Shown here: positions 39,401-51,399 of the stretch, piece after piece | Layout: each line of letters begins with the position of its first letter | How positions within the stretch are numbered: the first letter of the stretch is position 1 | Origin: Beaufortia kweichowensis | Lineage: Eukaryota; Chordata; Actinopteri; Cypriniformes; Gastromyzontidae | Length of the DNA: 64,000 nt | NCBI GenBank assembly: GCA_019155185.1 | Contig: CM032794.1 | Span: 12,626,721-12,690,720, forward strand | Reading direction: 5' to 3' | The notes under the pieces: model-generated | The model's input: the letters and a program-made list of their open reading frames with translations, nothing else | Databases searched by the model: none | Told to the model about the DNA's origin: nothing | Position numbers and translations under genes: made by a program

Positions 39401-39699
39401 CCAGCGAGGACCTGAGCCCTGTAATCAACACCATCGTGGAAGCGCTCCTCTCTCCTCAGCCCCAAGTGCGCTACTACGCCGGGCCAGGTTTATATCTCAT
39501 GTACTTCGTCTGCAGCTATTTCCCTGTGGGCTTCAGCGACAGGTTCCTCCAGAAACTATTTGTAAAGAAGAAGGTGATGCCTCGTTTTCTGAGGAAACAG
39601 CAAGGGCTGAGCCTTAACAACAACAACAACAACAACACCATAAATGATAACATGAATAAATGTAATAACAACAACAGCTTCACAAAGATTATTGAATAG
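30452..39699 (+). CDS. hsd11b2: hsd11b2, 11-beta-hydroxysteroid dehydrogenase type 2
   Basis: NAD-dependent ER-membrane dehydrogenase that oxidises cortisol to cortisone and protects corticosteroid receptors; in teleosts it also makes 11-ketotestosterone. Five exons: 30452-30725, 36493-36705, 37283-37468, 38688-38825 and 39263-39699, all GT-AG and all in the same split-codon phase, giving 415 residues (human about 405). The N-terminus is hydrophobic (membrane anchor, roughly residues 5-75). The cofactor motif TGCDSGFG is at 91-98, NNAG at 169-172, the catalytic Ser at about 222 in ISSPSG, and YGASK at 235-239. The block AELS...CMEVNFFG is typical of type 2. The C-terminus ends in an Asn-rich tail encoded by an AAC run. 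AATAAA follows at 39888-39893. A 5.8-kb first intron holds repeats. Neighbours match human 16q22.1. Confidence 0.97.
33110..33182. repeat. (CT)n-rich microsatellite in hsd11b2 intron 1
   Basis: Interrupted CT/CTTT repeats. Another short pure run, (GA)n, lies near 32439-32455. The antisense Arg/Glu-rich open frame over it is an artefact of the repeat. Confidence 0.85.
33730..34005. repeat. possible MITE fragment in hsd11b2 intron 1
   Basis: GTTTCCATCCAGCAATTTTC near 33930 is mirrored by GTGGATGGAAACC near 33982-33994, and CATCCAAAATTGCAAAATTG at about 33750 could be the outer arm. The GTTTCCATCCA / TGGATGGAAAC pair is typical of short fish DNA elements. Boundaries are uncertain. The GC-richer stretch to about 34300 that follows has no exon I can support. 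Confidence 0.3.
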
Positions 39700-39887
39700 T
39701 TCAGGTAACGCACAGTGTGTAAAGCACCACTAATGTGATCTGCTTATAGAGATTTTACCTTTGTGTTTATTTTACTTTCTTGTCTTTGTTTAATGTATAT
39801 ATTGTGTTGAGGGGATCACTGAATTGCCACCAAATCATCTATTGTAACCGCAGGATATAAGACAACTGACTCTCTTAAGCATCATAA

Positions 39888-39893
39888 AATAAA
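39888..39893 (+). terminator. hsd11b2: hsd11b2 polyadenylation signal
   Basis: AATAAA about 190 bases after the stop codon; other AATAAA copies lie near 40051 and 40393. Confidence 0.55.
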
Positions 39894-42219
39894 AAAATTA
39901 TAATTAGTACAGACTCATGCAGGTTATATGTATTATCGCAATTCTCAGGCAAGGCAAACTCCAAACTGATAAACAGTAGTTGTTGTATTCTGAACATTCA
40001 CCACAGGGACAAATCTCGCCACAGTTACTTTGAAATGTAGTTTTATTATTAATAAAACATCAGAGACTTTCCTTTCTTACACACTGGAGTGGTTCATTGT
40101 AATATTAGGGACAGGACCAGGGACAGAGTACAACATCAGAAAATATAATGGGTTGTGTGTGTTTTTGTTAGAGAAGTGACCAATGGACTGAAATGGTTCC
40201 TTAAGTCAGAAGTTCTTTTTAAAATGTATTTTACTTCATAGTTTTGTATTTGTTATACTTGTTATATTTTTATGTCACATTTTTGGCGTAATTATGCTAT
40301 TTTGTTCTTAATTCATCACTTTTAACTGTGAATTTTATACAAACATGAAAAACAGAAAAATGTAAATTGTTCACTTGATCATACTTAGGGCATAATAAAG
40401 TTGACTTTTTAAATAATAAATGTCTTAAACTTTTTGCATTTTCTATAAAAGAACATCAGCAACTGTTCCCTTCTACTAGTCGGAGGTCTTTGCTTATGCT
40501 GAGAGTCTTCCTCTGATCTCTATACTGAATCCCAACCACCCACTGTCACACTGTTGATTAACAATTGGCTGTCAAATTTCTGTCCTACAATGTGTATAAT
40601 ATAAAAAATACACAAACATTTCACATATATAAGACTATGAGGCTATGTAGATCTGTGCCCCTTTGCCGTGTTAGGTAATTCCACTTACCGCACAAATTTT
40701 GATTTTCATCCAAATAATTATTTTAGAGAATTCAGAAACAGAAATGTTCTTGAATTCTTGGTATGACCTTCTGATTTCGCGGAATCGAGATCCAAACATG
40801 CAGAGAGCGGGGGGGCATTCATTTCCAAATACCCTCAGTAGGCTTAGCCTTTTGAGCAAGGTCCAGAATCCTGGAAGATTAATTAGTAAGTATGTTTATC
40901 TCATTACCTGCATTTATTGTTTTTGGAAAGAGCAGTGTGGAGTTTTTCTTGGATAGCTGAAACATAATAATGAATAAATGGGAAACATTGTCACATCACA
41001 TCTCAGTGGCTGTGGGATTACCAAAGCGCTGCTTGGTCCATAATTGATGAGAACTTTGTTCCTAAACAAAACTAAGTATCCCTGCCAGTACAAACTATAA
41101 ATGTGAGAATAACAACAGAGAACAATGTACGTTCAGTTTTTTTGTGCCGTAGCTCGCAAACAGTGTACATGCATATAAAACTATAAATAAATGTATAAAA
41201 ATTCCACTTCGATTGTTATATTCAGTCCTTATGTTTATGGTGATTGTCAAGAGGCATTAAACTATAAATAATATAAAATGATATGGGGAAGACCAGGTAT
41301 TATTTAACCTGATAACTGTCAGTGCACACATTAAGCATACACATGAAAATGCAACCAAACTTCTATTCTTTGTTGTTTTTTTTAATTATTTTTAAAAATA
41401 ACATTAAAATTTTTTAATTATTATTAGTTTATGTTTATTGTTAGGACAATTAGTCAAATACTTATTCTTGGATCAGACATTGTTACAAGGGCTATATGTC
41501 AGTAACTTTAGGGCTTGTCCTCAAAAGTCTTGACTTTAGGCATAACCTAGTTATAATGTAATTGGGAGTGGCACAACTGTGCCAAATGGATTGTTTTTGT
41601 CTGAGCTCTTGCATGACTGATGAGGTCAAAGTGTATCATATTTTCCACAGAAACCTATGGCAGGTTGCCAGCATTGCTCTAAATAATTCACATTTTTTTA
41701 ATCATGGTGCTGTGGTAATACCATATGTTTGGGACACTCTCATGAACAATTATGGTATTCTGTAGTAGCTTGAAGAACCATGTAAATGCCATGGTAAATT
41801 AATACTGCAAAATGTATATACAGTAGTATATATTAAAGAACTTTAGTACAAATACAGTAATACTAAAGTTCTTCCACCTCCTTGACTGCAACACGCAGTT
41901 ATTATGGATGGTTTGTGCTGGGTTAAATGGCAACATTTTAAAAGAAATTCATCCATTTTCTTCTGAAAGTAAAACATTTAATGAGTCAGCTGAGTTTGCA
42001 AAATGGTATTTTGTGGCTTGTAAATCAGCTTTAAGGCCATATGGCATGTTCTCCAGAATACAAGTGTGATTTCCCTGAATTATAAATACAGATGTGACCT
42101 TTCAGTACACATGAAGAGGAAAAACAGATTTAGCTATTTTTAGTGGCCGTTATACAGTTCAGGAGATACAAGATCAGTAGAGAGCAGTTTCATTTCATGA
42201 ACAAATACTAATTTCCAGT

Positions 42220-42400
42220 GGTTTAGCACAGGGTTTTTCAATCCTGCCTTGGGAGAATTACTGTCCCAAAGAGAAAATCTGCAACTCCAATCAAGTATTT
42301 AGTCCAGATTTTGATTTGGTAGTTTAGAGTTTGTTAAAACTAAACTCTGCTGAGGAGTAGATCTCCAAAGGCAGAATTGAAAATCTTGCAATCAATCTTG
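42220..42400. repeat. worn interspersed repeat with AAACTCTGC arm
   Basis: The stretch CAGGGTTTTTCAATCCTGCC ... AAACTAAACTCTGCTGAGGA ... CTCCAAAGGCAGAATTGAAA resembles a common fish element whose arms read roughly like AGGGTTTCCAA.CCTG and CTAAACTCTGCAGGA. It is highly diverged, and the family call comes from memory. Confidence 0.35.
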
Positions 42401-42537
42401 CACTGTACCTTCTGGGTATTATATACGTTCTGTTTTCCTTATATCTTATTAATTGGTCTTCATTGCTTTTATTCACACAACAAGTTGATGTAAAGTGATG
42501 TATAAAGTTGTGAAGTAAAGGATATTGGCTATTCAGA

Positions 42538-42771
42538 TTGCTACCTCACAACTTCCGAAGAAAATGTATCACTGTAAGGAGGGTTTGCTTGTCAAACCTA
42601 TTTCAAAAGTGCCAGAGTCATGGTCTAACAGTTACTGCACATGTGCCCTCTCTACACGATCGCCGAAATGACCAGAAAAACTGTTTTAAAAAATACTGGA
42701 CCCAAATGTGTCCAAGAGTTGAGAAGTTAAAAAGAAAAGTACAGAAAATTCTAAGAAAACGTTTTGATTAA
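42538..42771 (+). other. orphan 77-codon basic open frame
   Basis: Begins MLPHNFRRKCITVRRVC and ends in a Lys/Arg-rich possible helix, RVEKLKRKVQKILRKRFD. It could be a remnant of a DNA-binding transposase or chance. No promoter, splice or polyadenylation support was seen. Confidence 0.15.
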
Positions 42772-45700
42772 TGTTGGTGGTGTGGTCCAAAACTGACAAG
42801 CAAAATCACTCAAAAAAGAAGCACAACATGTTTCATCACACAGAACTAAACCCTTGGCCGATGGTGGGGGGTTAGTATTTAGGACACAGGACAGGAGATT
42901 GTGCCACTCAAAAATGAAACAATAACATTCCATTAAAATAAACAAACTGTCTTATCCAGCATTACCTCAAAACCAGGGTCAAATAGCCATAAATGGACGT
43001 ATCTGAGCGATTTTCCAGTCAAACATTTCATCACCGACCCATCCAGCAGTACTTGTAATACTGATTTTGTGATGGAAACAATTGAGCGACCAGGTTATTA
43101 TCTGATAGAAATTTAGGTCTACATAACAGCTTAACATTTCAAAACCACTGAAGCAGTGTCAGAGGTTTTAAGGTCACAGTCCCACCTGACTTCTGCAGAG
43201 CGTCACAGCAGATGCACAGCTCCAAATCCAGCACAGGACCTTTGCCAACATCAACACACTAAGTATATCCAAACAAATGACGCTCCTAAAGCTAAGTGCA
43301 CTTGAGATAGATGGAAAATAGTAACATTTGTGCCAGCCAGACTCAACTGGGTTTTAGATCCAAGAACTTCAAGGAATAGCAGCTGCTTCTTAGTATCTCC
43401 CCGGCCATTTGTTTTCAGTTATTTTAATTAAAGGATGAGGAAAATAACACAGATGTAAAGATTATGTAAATATATTATGCAAAAAATATATTGTAAACTC
43501 AATAATTTGAAGATATTTTTGTGTTAGTCCTAAAGCAAACCATTGCACCACAATAGTAATGGAATCACTTTACATTTCTTACTGTAACCTTGAATCTATT
43601 ATTCTTCTTCATTTTCACAAAATGCCGTCCCGCATCTGATGTAAGATTTTATAGCATTCCGTAAGCATGATGTCATATAACGTCAAGTAATGTGCAGTGA
43701 CTCTAAAGCAGTTTCCGGGGTTTTTCCAGTTTCCCATACATCGCTTTTGTTTCTGTTTTTTTAGTCTGTTTTGTAAGTGGTGGGTCACCGAGTACAGCGC
43801 TGCATACATTTCCTCTTATTCACTACTTGAAAAGGCCTAAAACATCTTATTTGTGGGCTATTTTTGCTGATCTGGTTTCCAACGGAGACCTTCTTGTCAA
43901 AGAAAAAGCCTATGAAGATGAAGCTGCCCAGTCCTCTCACAATAACAGCGAGAGCTCACTTTGTACAGCGTTAAGCTTGATTCCCAGGCAACACATACTG
44001 ATAAAATGTATAGCTTAAATGCACTGTAAATGCACAGACATACATGTGGTAAATATTTCCTTTTTTAGAAGCGTGAAGAGAAACATCTATCCAGTACTTG
44101 CAATCTATAAAAATAACATACAACATTTGGCTTTTTGTGCCTGTTTATTATTGTTTGCATCTTTATGTGCCACACAGTCTTTAAAGATGACAGTGAAAAG
44201 ACTATTAACCTGCATCTCCAGTGTGACCACATCCAACATGCAGGTGCTTGCCTGCTATATAAAAACGTTTAACAGTGTCATTTCACAGGTGCCTCCCACA
44301 TTTTTAAAATATCATCTTCAATTCACATTAAGCTATAATATTAACATTATAATATGATTATGCTATTAAAAGCTCAGAGACCGCAACCAAGAGAGAATTT
44401 AGGTCATACACACCTTACTATGGTGTACATTTAACACTGCATTAACTTAATACCCTGTGCAAAGTCTTGCCAAAGCCCTGCTCCAGATACACATTTGGAT
44501 TAGGATACCACAGTGTGTTAACTGTGCACTTCTTGACTAAGACACACTTACACTTTAGACAGTATTCCTGTAATGCACAATACGTGGGTAAAGTGTACTT
44601 GTCATATAACGCAAAGGGGACTTTGAGCAACATGTACTAACTCATGCATATCTTTTGCTTATGCTTTCCATTAACTTGCATGCATTTTGTGTCATGACAA
44701 TCTGTAATTGTTTAAAGTCATCATATTGCTAAAATTAAACATTTCTTTTTCCACCAAAGCCTATCAGCTACAGTACTTTAGTAATGTGGAAAAGCCCACA
44801 TACACTACCACAATAATAGATTAAATCATAATCTGCATTAATTCTTCATCATTCCAGCATTATTATTGTTCAGAACAACTGTATTGCTTGTTTATACTGT
44901 AAATCTAATTAGAGGAAAAGATTGGAAATGTCTGAAAGATTTGTGCGTTTAGCAATAAAAGAAAAAAAAAAGAAAAACATTTAAATTAATTGTGTTCGCC
45001 TCTTGGTTTCAAGAAACGGTTGCCAGATAATTTGCATTCAGCATGGTTGGTACATGGCATTACTTTTCTTGAAAAGGTCCACAACACTGCAGAAAAAGCT
45101 GTGATTGTTTGTCAAAATTAAGCATTTTTAATCCAACCCCCCATCCAAAAAGAACCATAACGAATGTTCACCCAAATAGGAATGTAGAACTGTGTGGGAG
45201 TTGTAGGACAGTGCTAAGCCCTGGGAAATTTCTTATCAACAGTTTGAAACCACAGATAATCAACTGCATGTTCAGACTGAGCTAAGTATTTACAAAAAGC
45301 CCAGAAGAGCTCTTTCGGTAAGCGTCTGGCACCGTGTGCACGTGTTCAGGTACAGTTTAGCTATTGGCAGAGTACAGATAGTAACTCAGTGTTAATGTAA
45401 ACACAGCAACATTTGCCCCTAAGGGCTCACGTGTGTTCTGGAAGACACCAATATCTCTGCCAACTAGCACAGCACATTCTTAACTGCATCTGACTCATCT
45501 CAACACAATAGCACTTTTCATAGCTTTGTACCTACGTTTGTAATATTTTGAGTCTGAGTAACAAGTGCAGTAATGTCTCTTTAGCCTGTATACTAGTGTT
45601 GGGCTTAACGCCTGTCATTAATTAAAAAGGTAGTCGTAAAGCTTTTACACGGGTACACACAAGTTTGATGTTAATACGAAAGCAGTAAAGTCAAACAGAA

Positions 45701-45795
45701 CTGCAAATGTTAAACTGATCTCTTTGCACCTCCTGGTGGTAGACTAATGCAACCACAGTTAACCTAAACAGATATCCTGCACTCCGACTTGTAGC

Positions 45796-47425
45796 CAGTG
45801 GCGGAGCCCCCATGGACACCCCTGACATTTAATTGGCCACCCCAAAATTTGTATTCGCTAATAAAAGTTGATTGACATATGACTTTAGGTATTGTTAAAA
45901 GAAGCGTTTATTTTAACGTTCAACCAACGGCAGGGTTTCAAATAGAGCACGTGAGAGAATACCATCATATCTGAAGTAAGTCGTATGGTTTAACATTCGG
46001 CTTAGGTTTCTTAAACAACTTTCACTAATGCCGAGTCATTGTATAAGTTAAAGTTAAGCAGGCTCCATTACCGGATAATTAATCAGATAAAAGAGATCGT
46101 TCCAGTTATGTTTACATTATGTTTACATCAGGGTCGAAAAGAAACAGGGGCTTTGGGAAAAAGATTAACAAAAATGCTCAATCTAAATTCAAAATCCTGA
46201 ATGTGAAAATGAACGAATCGCAGGGGCAGACTGGCCATTGAGTACGGGAGTTGGAAATATGGGCCGGCTCACTGTTATGAATTAAAGAAATAATAATTGT
46301 ATTCGTTTTTTACTCAAGTGTAGCTGCTGCAGTGATTCTGTCTCCGTCAGGTGCAGCAGCGCTCGTCAATGTCAAAATTGTTCACAGAGGCCGAGCTACA
46401 ATTCCAGCCAATCAAATTATGGACGCTGAACAGAAACACCGGCCAATCAAATCGAAGAAGGCGGGACTTTAGTTTTCGTTTCAGTGATACAAACTGCTAA
46501 GCTTTTTAAGATTTTTACCGTTTTAAATTAAAATTTTATTTTACATTATATATCATTTAACGTAAGACAAAAGATGCGTTAGACACACCTCAAGAAACAT
46601 ATGTTTATAGCATATGGCCTAAGGCATAAGATAAAGTATAAATGTGTAATTTAAATTAAAATGGAAGAATTCTTCAGACTACAGAACTATCATCACAGGT
46701 AATGAAATGACTCGTTGTTTTTTTAATCAATGGAAAATTTGTTTCTGTTTATTTAGAATTGTACAATGATGTAAAGCAAAGCTATGTGAGTTGAGTAGGT
46801 ATATTAAGTTGGTATAATACAAACTAACGCGATCGAACTGAAATGTGAAAATAACCGAATATCGATTACAGCATTTTATTTAGATAAACATATTGTATCA
46901 AAGATATTCTGCAGCGATGAGCATTCCAACCAATCGCAGACCTCGCATGAATGTACTGGCCAATCAGAGTCGTTTAAATGAATCACCGGTGTAGAAGAGT
47001 TGTTTTGATGTGCGAAGTCCACGAAGTTCATCGTTAACAGCATACTGATTCATTGTACAGTGTACACACTCTTTCATTATAAACTTTAGTCATTGAGCGT
47101 TTCAGTATAAACAGTTTATTCCCAGTTTGAATAACTGTTTTGTTTTTCATACTACAATGAAGACTTAAAACAATTAAAACCTAAAACAGTGATAATATCA
47201 TTCATTTCTCAGTTTTTTTGTAACGTGTAAAACTTTTCAACGTATTCTGATAACTTATTATCGAAATAATCTTATAATAATCTTGATTATATTATAAGGG
47301 CAATAATAAACAATAATGATTAGGGTTTATAAGATAGGCCTTACACGCTAATTTTTAGCAATTGTCTGCGTACCCCCTGAAGTAGCCTTGGCCACCCCAT
47401 TTATAAAACACTAGCTCCACTACTG
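45796..47425. mobile_element. composite block of DNA-transposon sequence, about 1.6 kb
   Basis: The left end CAGTGGCGGAGCC and the right end GCTCCACTACTG are inverted termini of the CAGTGGCGGAG type, and both ends carry a TTGGCCACCCCA-like subterminal word. Inside, at 46222, CAGGGGCAGACTGGCCATTG is a second known fish terminus, so elements are nested. GGCCAATCAAATCGAAG and GGCCAATCAGAGTCG words recur. No transposase frame and no clear target duplication were found. Confidence 0.55.
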
Positions 47426-48307
47426 CTAAATAATAAAGCAGACGCAAAACTACTGTATGTAATATATACATATATATTTCATTTACATCACAAACAGAGA
47501 TATCATGGTTACAATAGTACAGGTTTAACATTGCAAGACAACTGAACGCAAGGTCTTAATACTAGATCCTTTTGACCTTACTGAATCAGCTGTCAATCAT
47601 AAAATATCTACTTTATAAATTAGGTCAGCACAGACTTCAGCACTAATTTACAAATGAAAAGCACACAATTCTCATTTCTCACAAACACATAAAATGAACA
47701 CGCAAAATAACATTTTGTAATGTAAATCCCCAGTTTCTGCTTGAAAGGTTAATCTCACTTGAGACAACTAATGATTCTCTAACTCTCAGATGTGGAAATG
47801 GGACTCTAAAAGGACTGAGATCAGGAGTTTATAGATCAGGTTATAATCAGACAGTGTACATTAACTGAAAAGAATGCAATACATATGTGAAATGCATACA
47901 AAAAATTATGGAATGTATTTTTTTTACATCAGCATAGTATAGTAGAGTTTATCACAATAACATTTTTTATTTGGACAAAACCACAAAATGTTTCAAATTT
48001 GTTCCTTGAATTTTTCAACCCCCAGTATAGTTGTCTATATGGGATTTTCCATAAACTTGTGATTTGTTTTTCTACACTGAAAAACTGATTAAAACCGCAA
48101 TGATTTAGCACTGTACAAAGATCTGATTACAGCTGGGTTGCCATAAAAAAAATAATTTACTGGAATACATATAAACAATGAAAGATAAGAGTGGCATAGT
48201 GCACGAAACGGGTAGGAGACAGAACCAATTTTTATCATATTTTAACCTTTACAGAGCACAGTTAATGCATGCCATGTGGATCACTATTAAAGAGTTGTTA
48301 TGTGCCA

Positions 48308-51258
48308 TTAGAATATGGGGATGTAGTTATCAATCTTAGCCCTGTGCCTTTGGGCAATACACTCTGCAATCCACACAATGTTCCGGCATTCCTGCTCCTT
48401 TAACTTGACATAGGCGTAGAAAACGCTGAAATGAAACTGGTTCAGGAAGGCCAGCTTATTGAGTTTCACCTAAAAACATAAGCCATGTTTTACATTAAAA
48501 CACAACTTTTTATGGAGCCATATACTAAAATCTAAATCTTACTGAATTTATTTAAAATTCAGAGCAATCACAATTCAATCTCTCTTTAATAATGTGAAAG
48601 CTGGTACCTCATGCTCAAAAAAGCGATCCTCAAGTGTTTTGTCTCCTGGGTTGCTGCCAGCACCCTCAAAAAGAAGCTTGTATTCCTGAGGAAACATACA
48701 TTTGGTATGAATCATCAAAAAAGACGAAAGTGAACTCATAAGCTCATCAGCTTCATCACAATATAAAAGTACTATTAAATCATCAAATCATTTAAATGTT
48801 CTAAAAGTCATACAGTAGATACTTACAGGGTAATAGTCGGCCACAGCTTTGACCTGCTCGTAGTCATCGGCCCGGGCTAGCTGTGCTAGACCCTCAGGGT
48901 AGAGCTTGCCACAGTGAGGGAAAAGTTTAGCTCTGTCTTCTTTTGAAAGCTCCGTACCAAAGGAGTTAATGGTGATGATGAAAGCCCTCCTGTCTGCCTC
49001 AAACTGACACACAAAACAAGAGAATCTTTCTGAAAATTCACGTGACTCTTTGTTAAACAATGAATTAATTTAGACTGTAGCTATCATTATAATACATAGA
49101 ATACTAGTCTGTGATCAAAACATAGTCTGACCAGCTTGCTTTGGCTTTAACTGGCAAACAACTAAAAACTACAAAAATGAATCTTATGTTTATTTCTACA
49201 GGTCTTCACTCACCTCCAGAATAGGGCACATGGTATCTGCAGTTGTTCCACCAAGTGAGGTACAGAACTTGTAGAAAGCCTCTAGATAAGCCTGGAAAAG
49301 AAAAACACAAGATAAATCATAGCTTTGCGTTTCATATTTAATAAATAAATAGGAAGTAAAAAAAAAAATAGACAATAAGAACAGTCATTATAACACTAAC
49401 AACACATTTTATCTATATTTATTAGTTCAAATTAAAGATCCACTATGGACATATAAACATATGCTACCCAAAAATATGCCTGGCAACATTCAAGTCATGT
49501 TTTGTAATACAAAATCCTACTTTTCAAGATCTACCGTTTCTGGATTTTCAAGGCAAGACTGACCTTGTAAAGGGTGTTACGTATTATTTCAATGTTCATT
49601 TCATCCAGATCCTGCTCAGAGATGCAGTCTTGAAAGAAAGCAGCTGAAACAAACAGATGTCGTAGCCATTAGCTGCCATGCAGGGATGTGATTCTTAGTA
49701 TTGCAAAGGACATTTGTTTCACATTGTTGTTCAACTTGCAATCTGTTGCAATACTGTATCAAGAAGTAAATTAAATGAATGTCTCACCAAGTGGTGTGTC
49801 CACCAGGATAGCATTGTAGAGCTCTGCGGGAGTCTGGGCGATGTTGACCGCCTCCATCTGTTCAAAGCTGCCGAGCGGGTGGCACTTGGGCACCAGCTCT
49901 GAGATGGCAGCTGATGCAGAGTTCCAGTGATCAGCAGGATAACATTATCAATCATGTAGCTGTATCTGTAATATGAAGATCAAAATAGGTTAAGGAAAGA
50001 GTCATTACAGCCTAGGGAACCAAGGCTTTGATAAAATTGCTATTGCACTTACGTGATGAAATCCATGAAGCTGGCCAGAGGCTCATAGGACTGGTTCCTC
50101 ATATGGCGAAACTCGACCACCATTTTCTCCTTCAGTTTGTCATCAATGACAGAGACTGTGAGAGGAGAGGCTTCATTGGCCAGAAAGCTTCCATAATCAG
50201 TGCTCTGTAAATGAAGCTTCAGGTCTGAAATAAAAACCAGTAATATCATTTTAATAACCACACAAACAAAACTGTAAACCCAAATCCTCATTCTAATACG
50301 AGTCTAACAGTCATGTCTATACACTCATCTGTTTTTCATTATTTCCAGTTCCCTAAAACGCAGACAAAAATTCCAAATGAGTCACTATTAGAAATTGTAA
50401 CAGCTTCTTTAAAAAAAGATAAACCTAAACAAAATTTTCTTCCATGTTCAAAGGCATTTGCATATATTTGAATAAGCAGTAATGTCTTTAATAGGCTTGT
50501 TGAATATTAAAATGTTAACTATTATAACGCGGGGCAGGTTGAATCTACCCGCCCTACATTTATTGACGTCATGACGCATCACATGACCAGCAGCAGACGC
50601 TTTCTCACCATTAACCATCATCTCTCATCAGGGCCTTGATTACTGTAATACTGTACATTAATTGAAATCTTTAAAATTAACCTGTGCTCTAAACAGTTTT
50701 TCATTCGTGTAAGACAACGTAAATAATATATTAAGCACAAAAAACATCAGAAACGAACACATAGTGTCTGACAGGGTGACTGGCAGTTAACATTCATATT
50801 TAAAGGTCCTTAAAGCAACGTAGTAGCATTATATAATGATCATACGTGTTTGTTTGTTTATTTGTTGTCGTAACATCAGGACGGAGGAACATGAGGAATA
50901 ATAAAGGTTATAAAACCCGAGATTCGTCTTTGCTCCGTGCTGGCTAAAAACAAGCTAACTGACATTAGCTGCACGATTGTCTGATTTATGATCGGGCTGT
51001 AACATCCTTAAAAAAACACGTTTCTGCGTCAAAGACCAAATAATAAAACGTCCACTTATATGCTCAACTGTATGTGGAAATGTCATAAATAAAAACAGAC
51101 AAGCTGATCTGCCCGTAGACACTCGACTCACCTTCCAGAGTTTCACACTGAACGAGGTTCAAATAATCCGCCTGAGATAAAATACCAGCCTTAAAACCTC
51201 TCACCAACCCCTCCAGATAACCATTATCCACATTAAAATATAATTCCGAGAACGGCAT
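48308..51258 (-). CDS. atp6v0d1: atp6v0d1, V-ATPase V0 subunit d (one-base deletion in exon 3)
   Basis: Subunit d of the membrane sector of the vacuolar H+-ATPase; it couples the central rotor to the proteolipid ring in endosomes and lysosomes. Eight exons on the minus strand: 51132-51258, 50053-50224, 49788-49965, 49564-49643, 49214-49291, 48827-49003, 48608-48685 and 48308-48469. The product starts MPFSELYFNVDNGYLEGLVR and ends AKIDNYIPIF, about 350 residues and nearly identical to human along its length. All introns are GT-AG. Exon 3 is one base short: near 49906-49913 the frame changes between ...TGTLHQ and AISELVPKC, where a CGTGCC-like codon pair now reads CTGCC. Exon 4 begins in the phase expected if that base were present. 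As written, the frame is broken; sequencing error is plausible because the gene is essential. The 5' end faces agrp. Confidence 0.95.
50564..50588. promoter_or_regulatory. atp6v0d1: CRE palindrome plus E-box in atp6v0d1 intron 1
   Basis: A perfect TGACGTCA (50564-50571) is followed by TCACATGACC (50579-50588) inside a GC-rich patch (50527-50600) in an AT-rich intron. This suggests an intronic enhancer or a second promoter; binding is unproven. Confidence 0.35.
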
Positions 51259-51378
51259 AGTGAAAAACGAGAGTACAGGTGCGTTAGCTAAACCAGAGAG
51301 AGATGTAGCCTTTTAACACTTAAAAGAGGGAAGCTGCTGTGCGGATACCCGGATGTGCGTGCACGCGCACTGACACAC

Positions 51379-51388
51379 TCATGTGACC
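51379..51388. promoter_or_regulatory. atp6v0d1: CLEAR-like E-box upstream of atp6v0d1
   Basis: TCATGTGACC, 121 bases upstream of the ATG (GGTCACATGA on the gene strand), is close to the TFEB/TFE3 CLEAR consensus GTCACGTGAC. Known V-ATPase genes are CLEAR targets. The surrounding 51340-51390 is CpG-rich (CACGCGCAC). The consensus comparison is from memory. Confidence 0.35.
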
Positions 51389-51399
51389 AAACACCTGAC

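Larger units (their letters stand above)
40400..47900. other. intergenic region between hsd11b2 and atp6v0d1
   Basis: No gene is supported. It holds a worn repeat (42220-42400), an orphan 77-codon basic open frame (42538-42771) and a composite transposon block (45796-47425). The two flanking genes converge here, 3' end to 3' end. Confidence 0.6.

Noticed and set aside
49731..49955. 74-codon minus-strand frame with LPSQSWCPSATRS
   Set aside because: It is the wrong-frame reading of atp6v0d1 exon 3 after the one-base deletion, not a separate protein.
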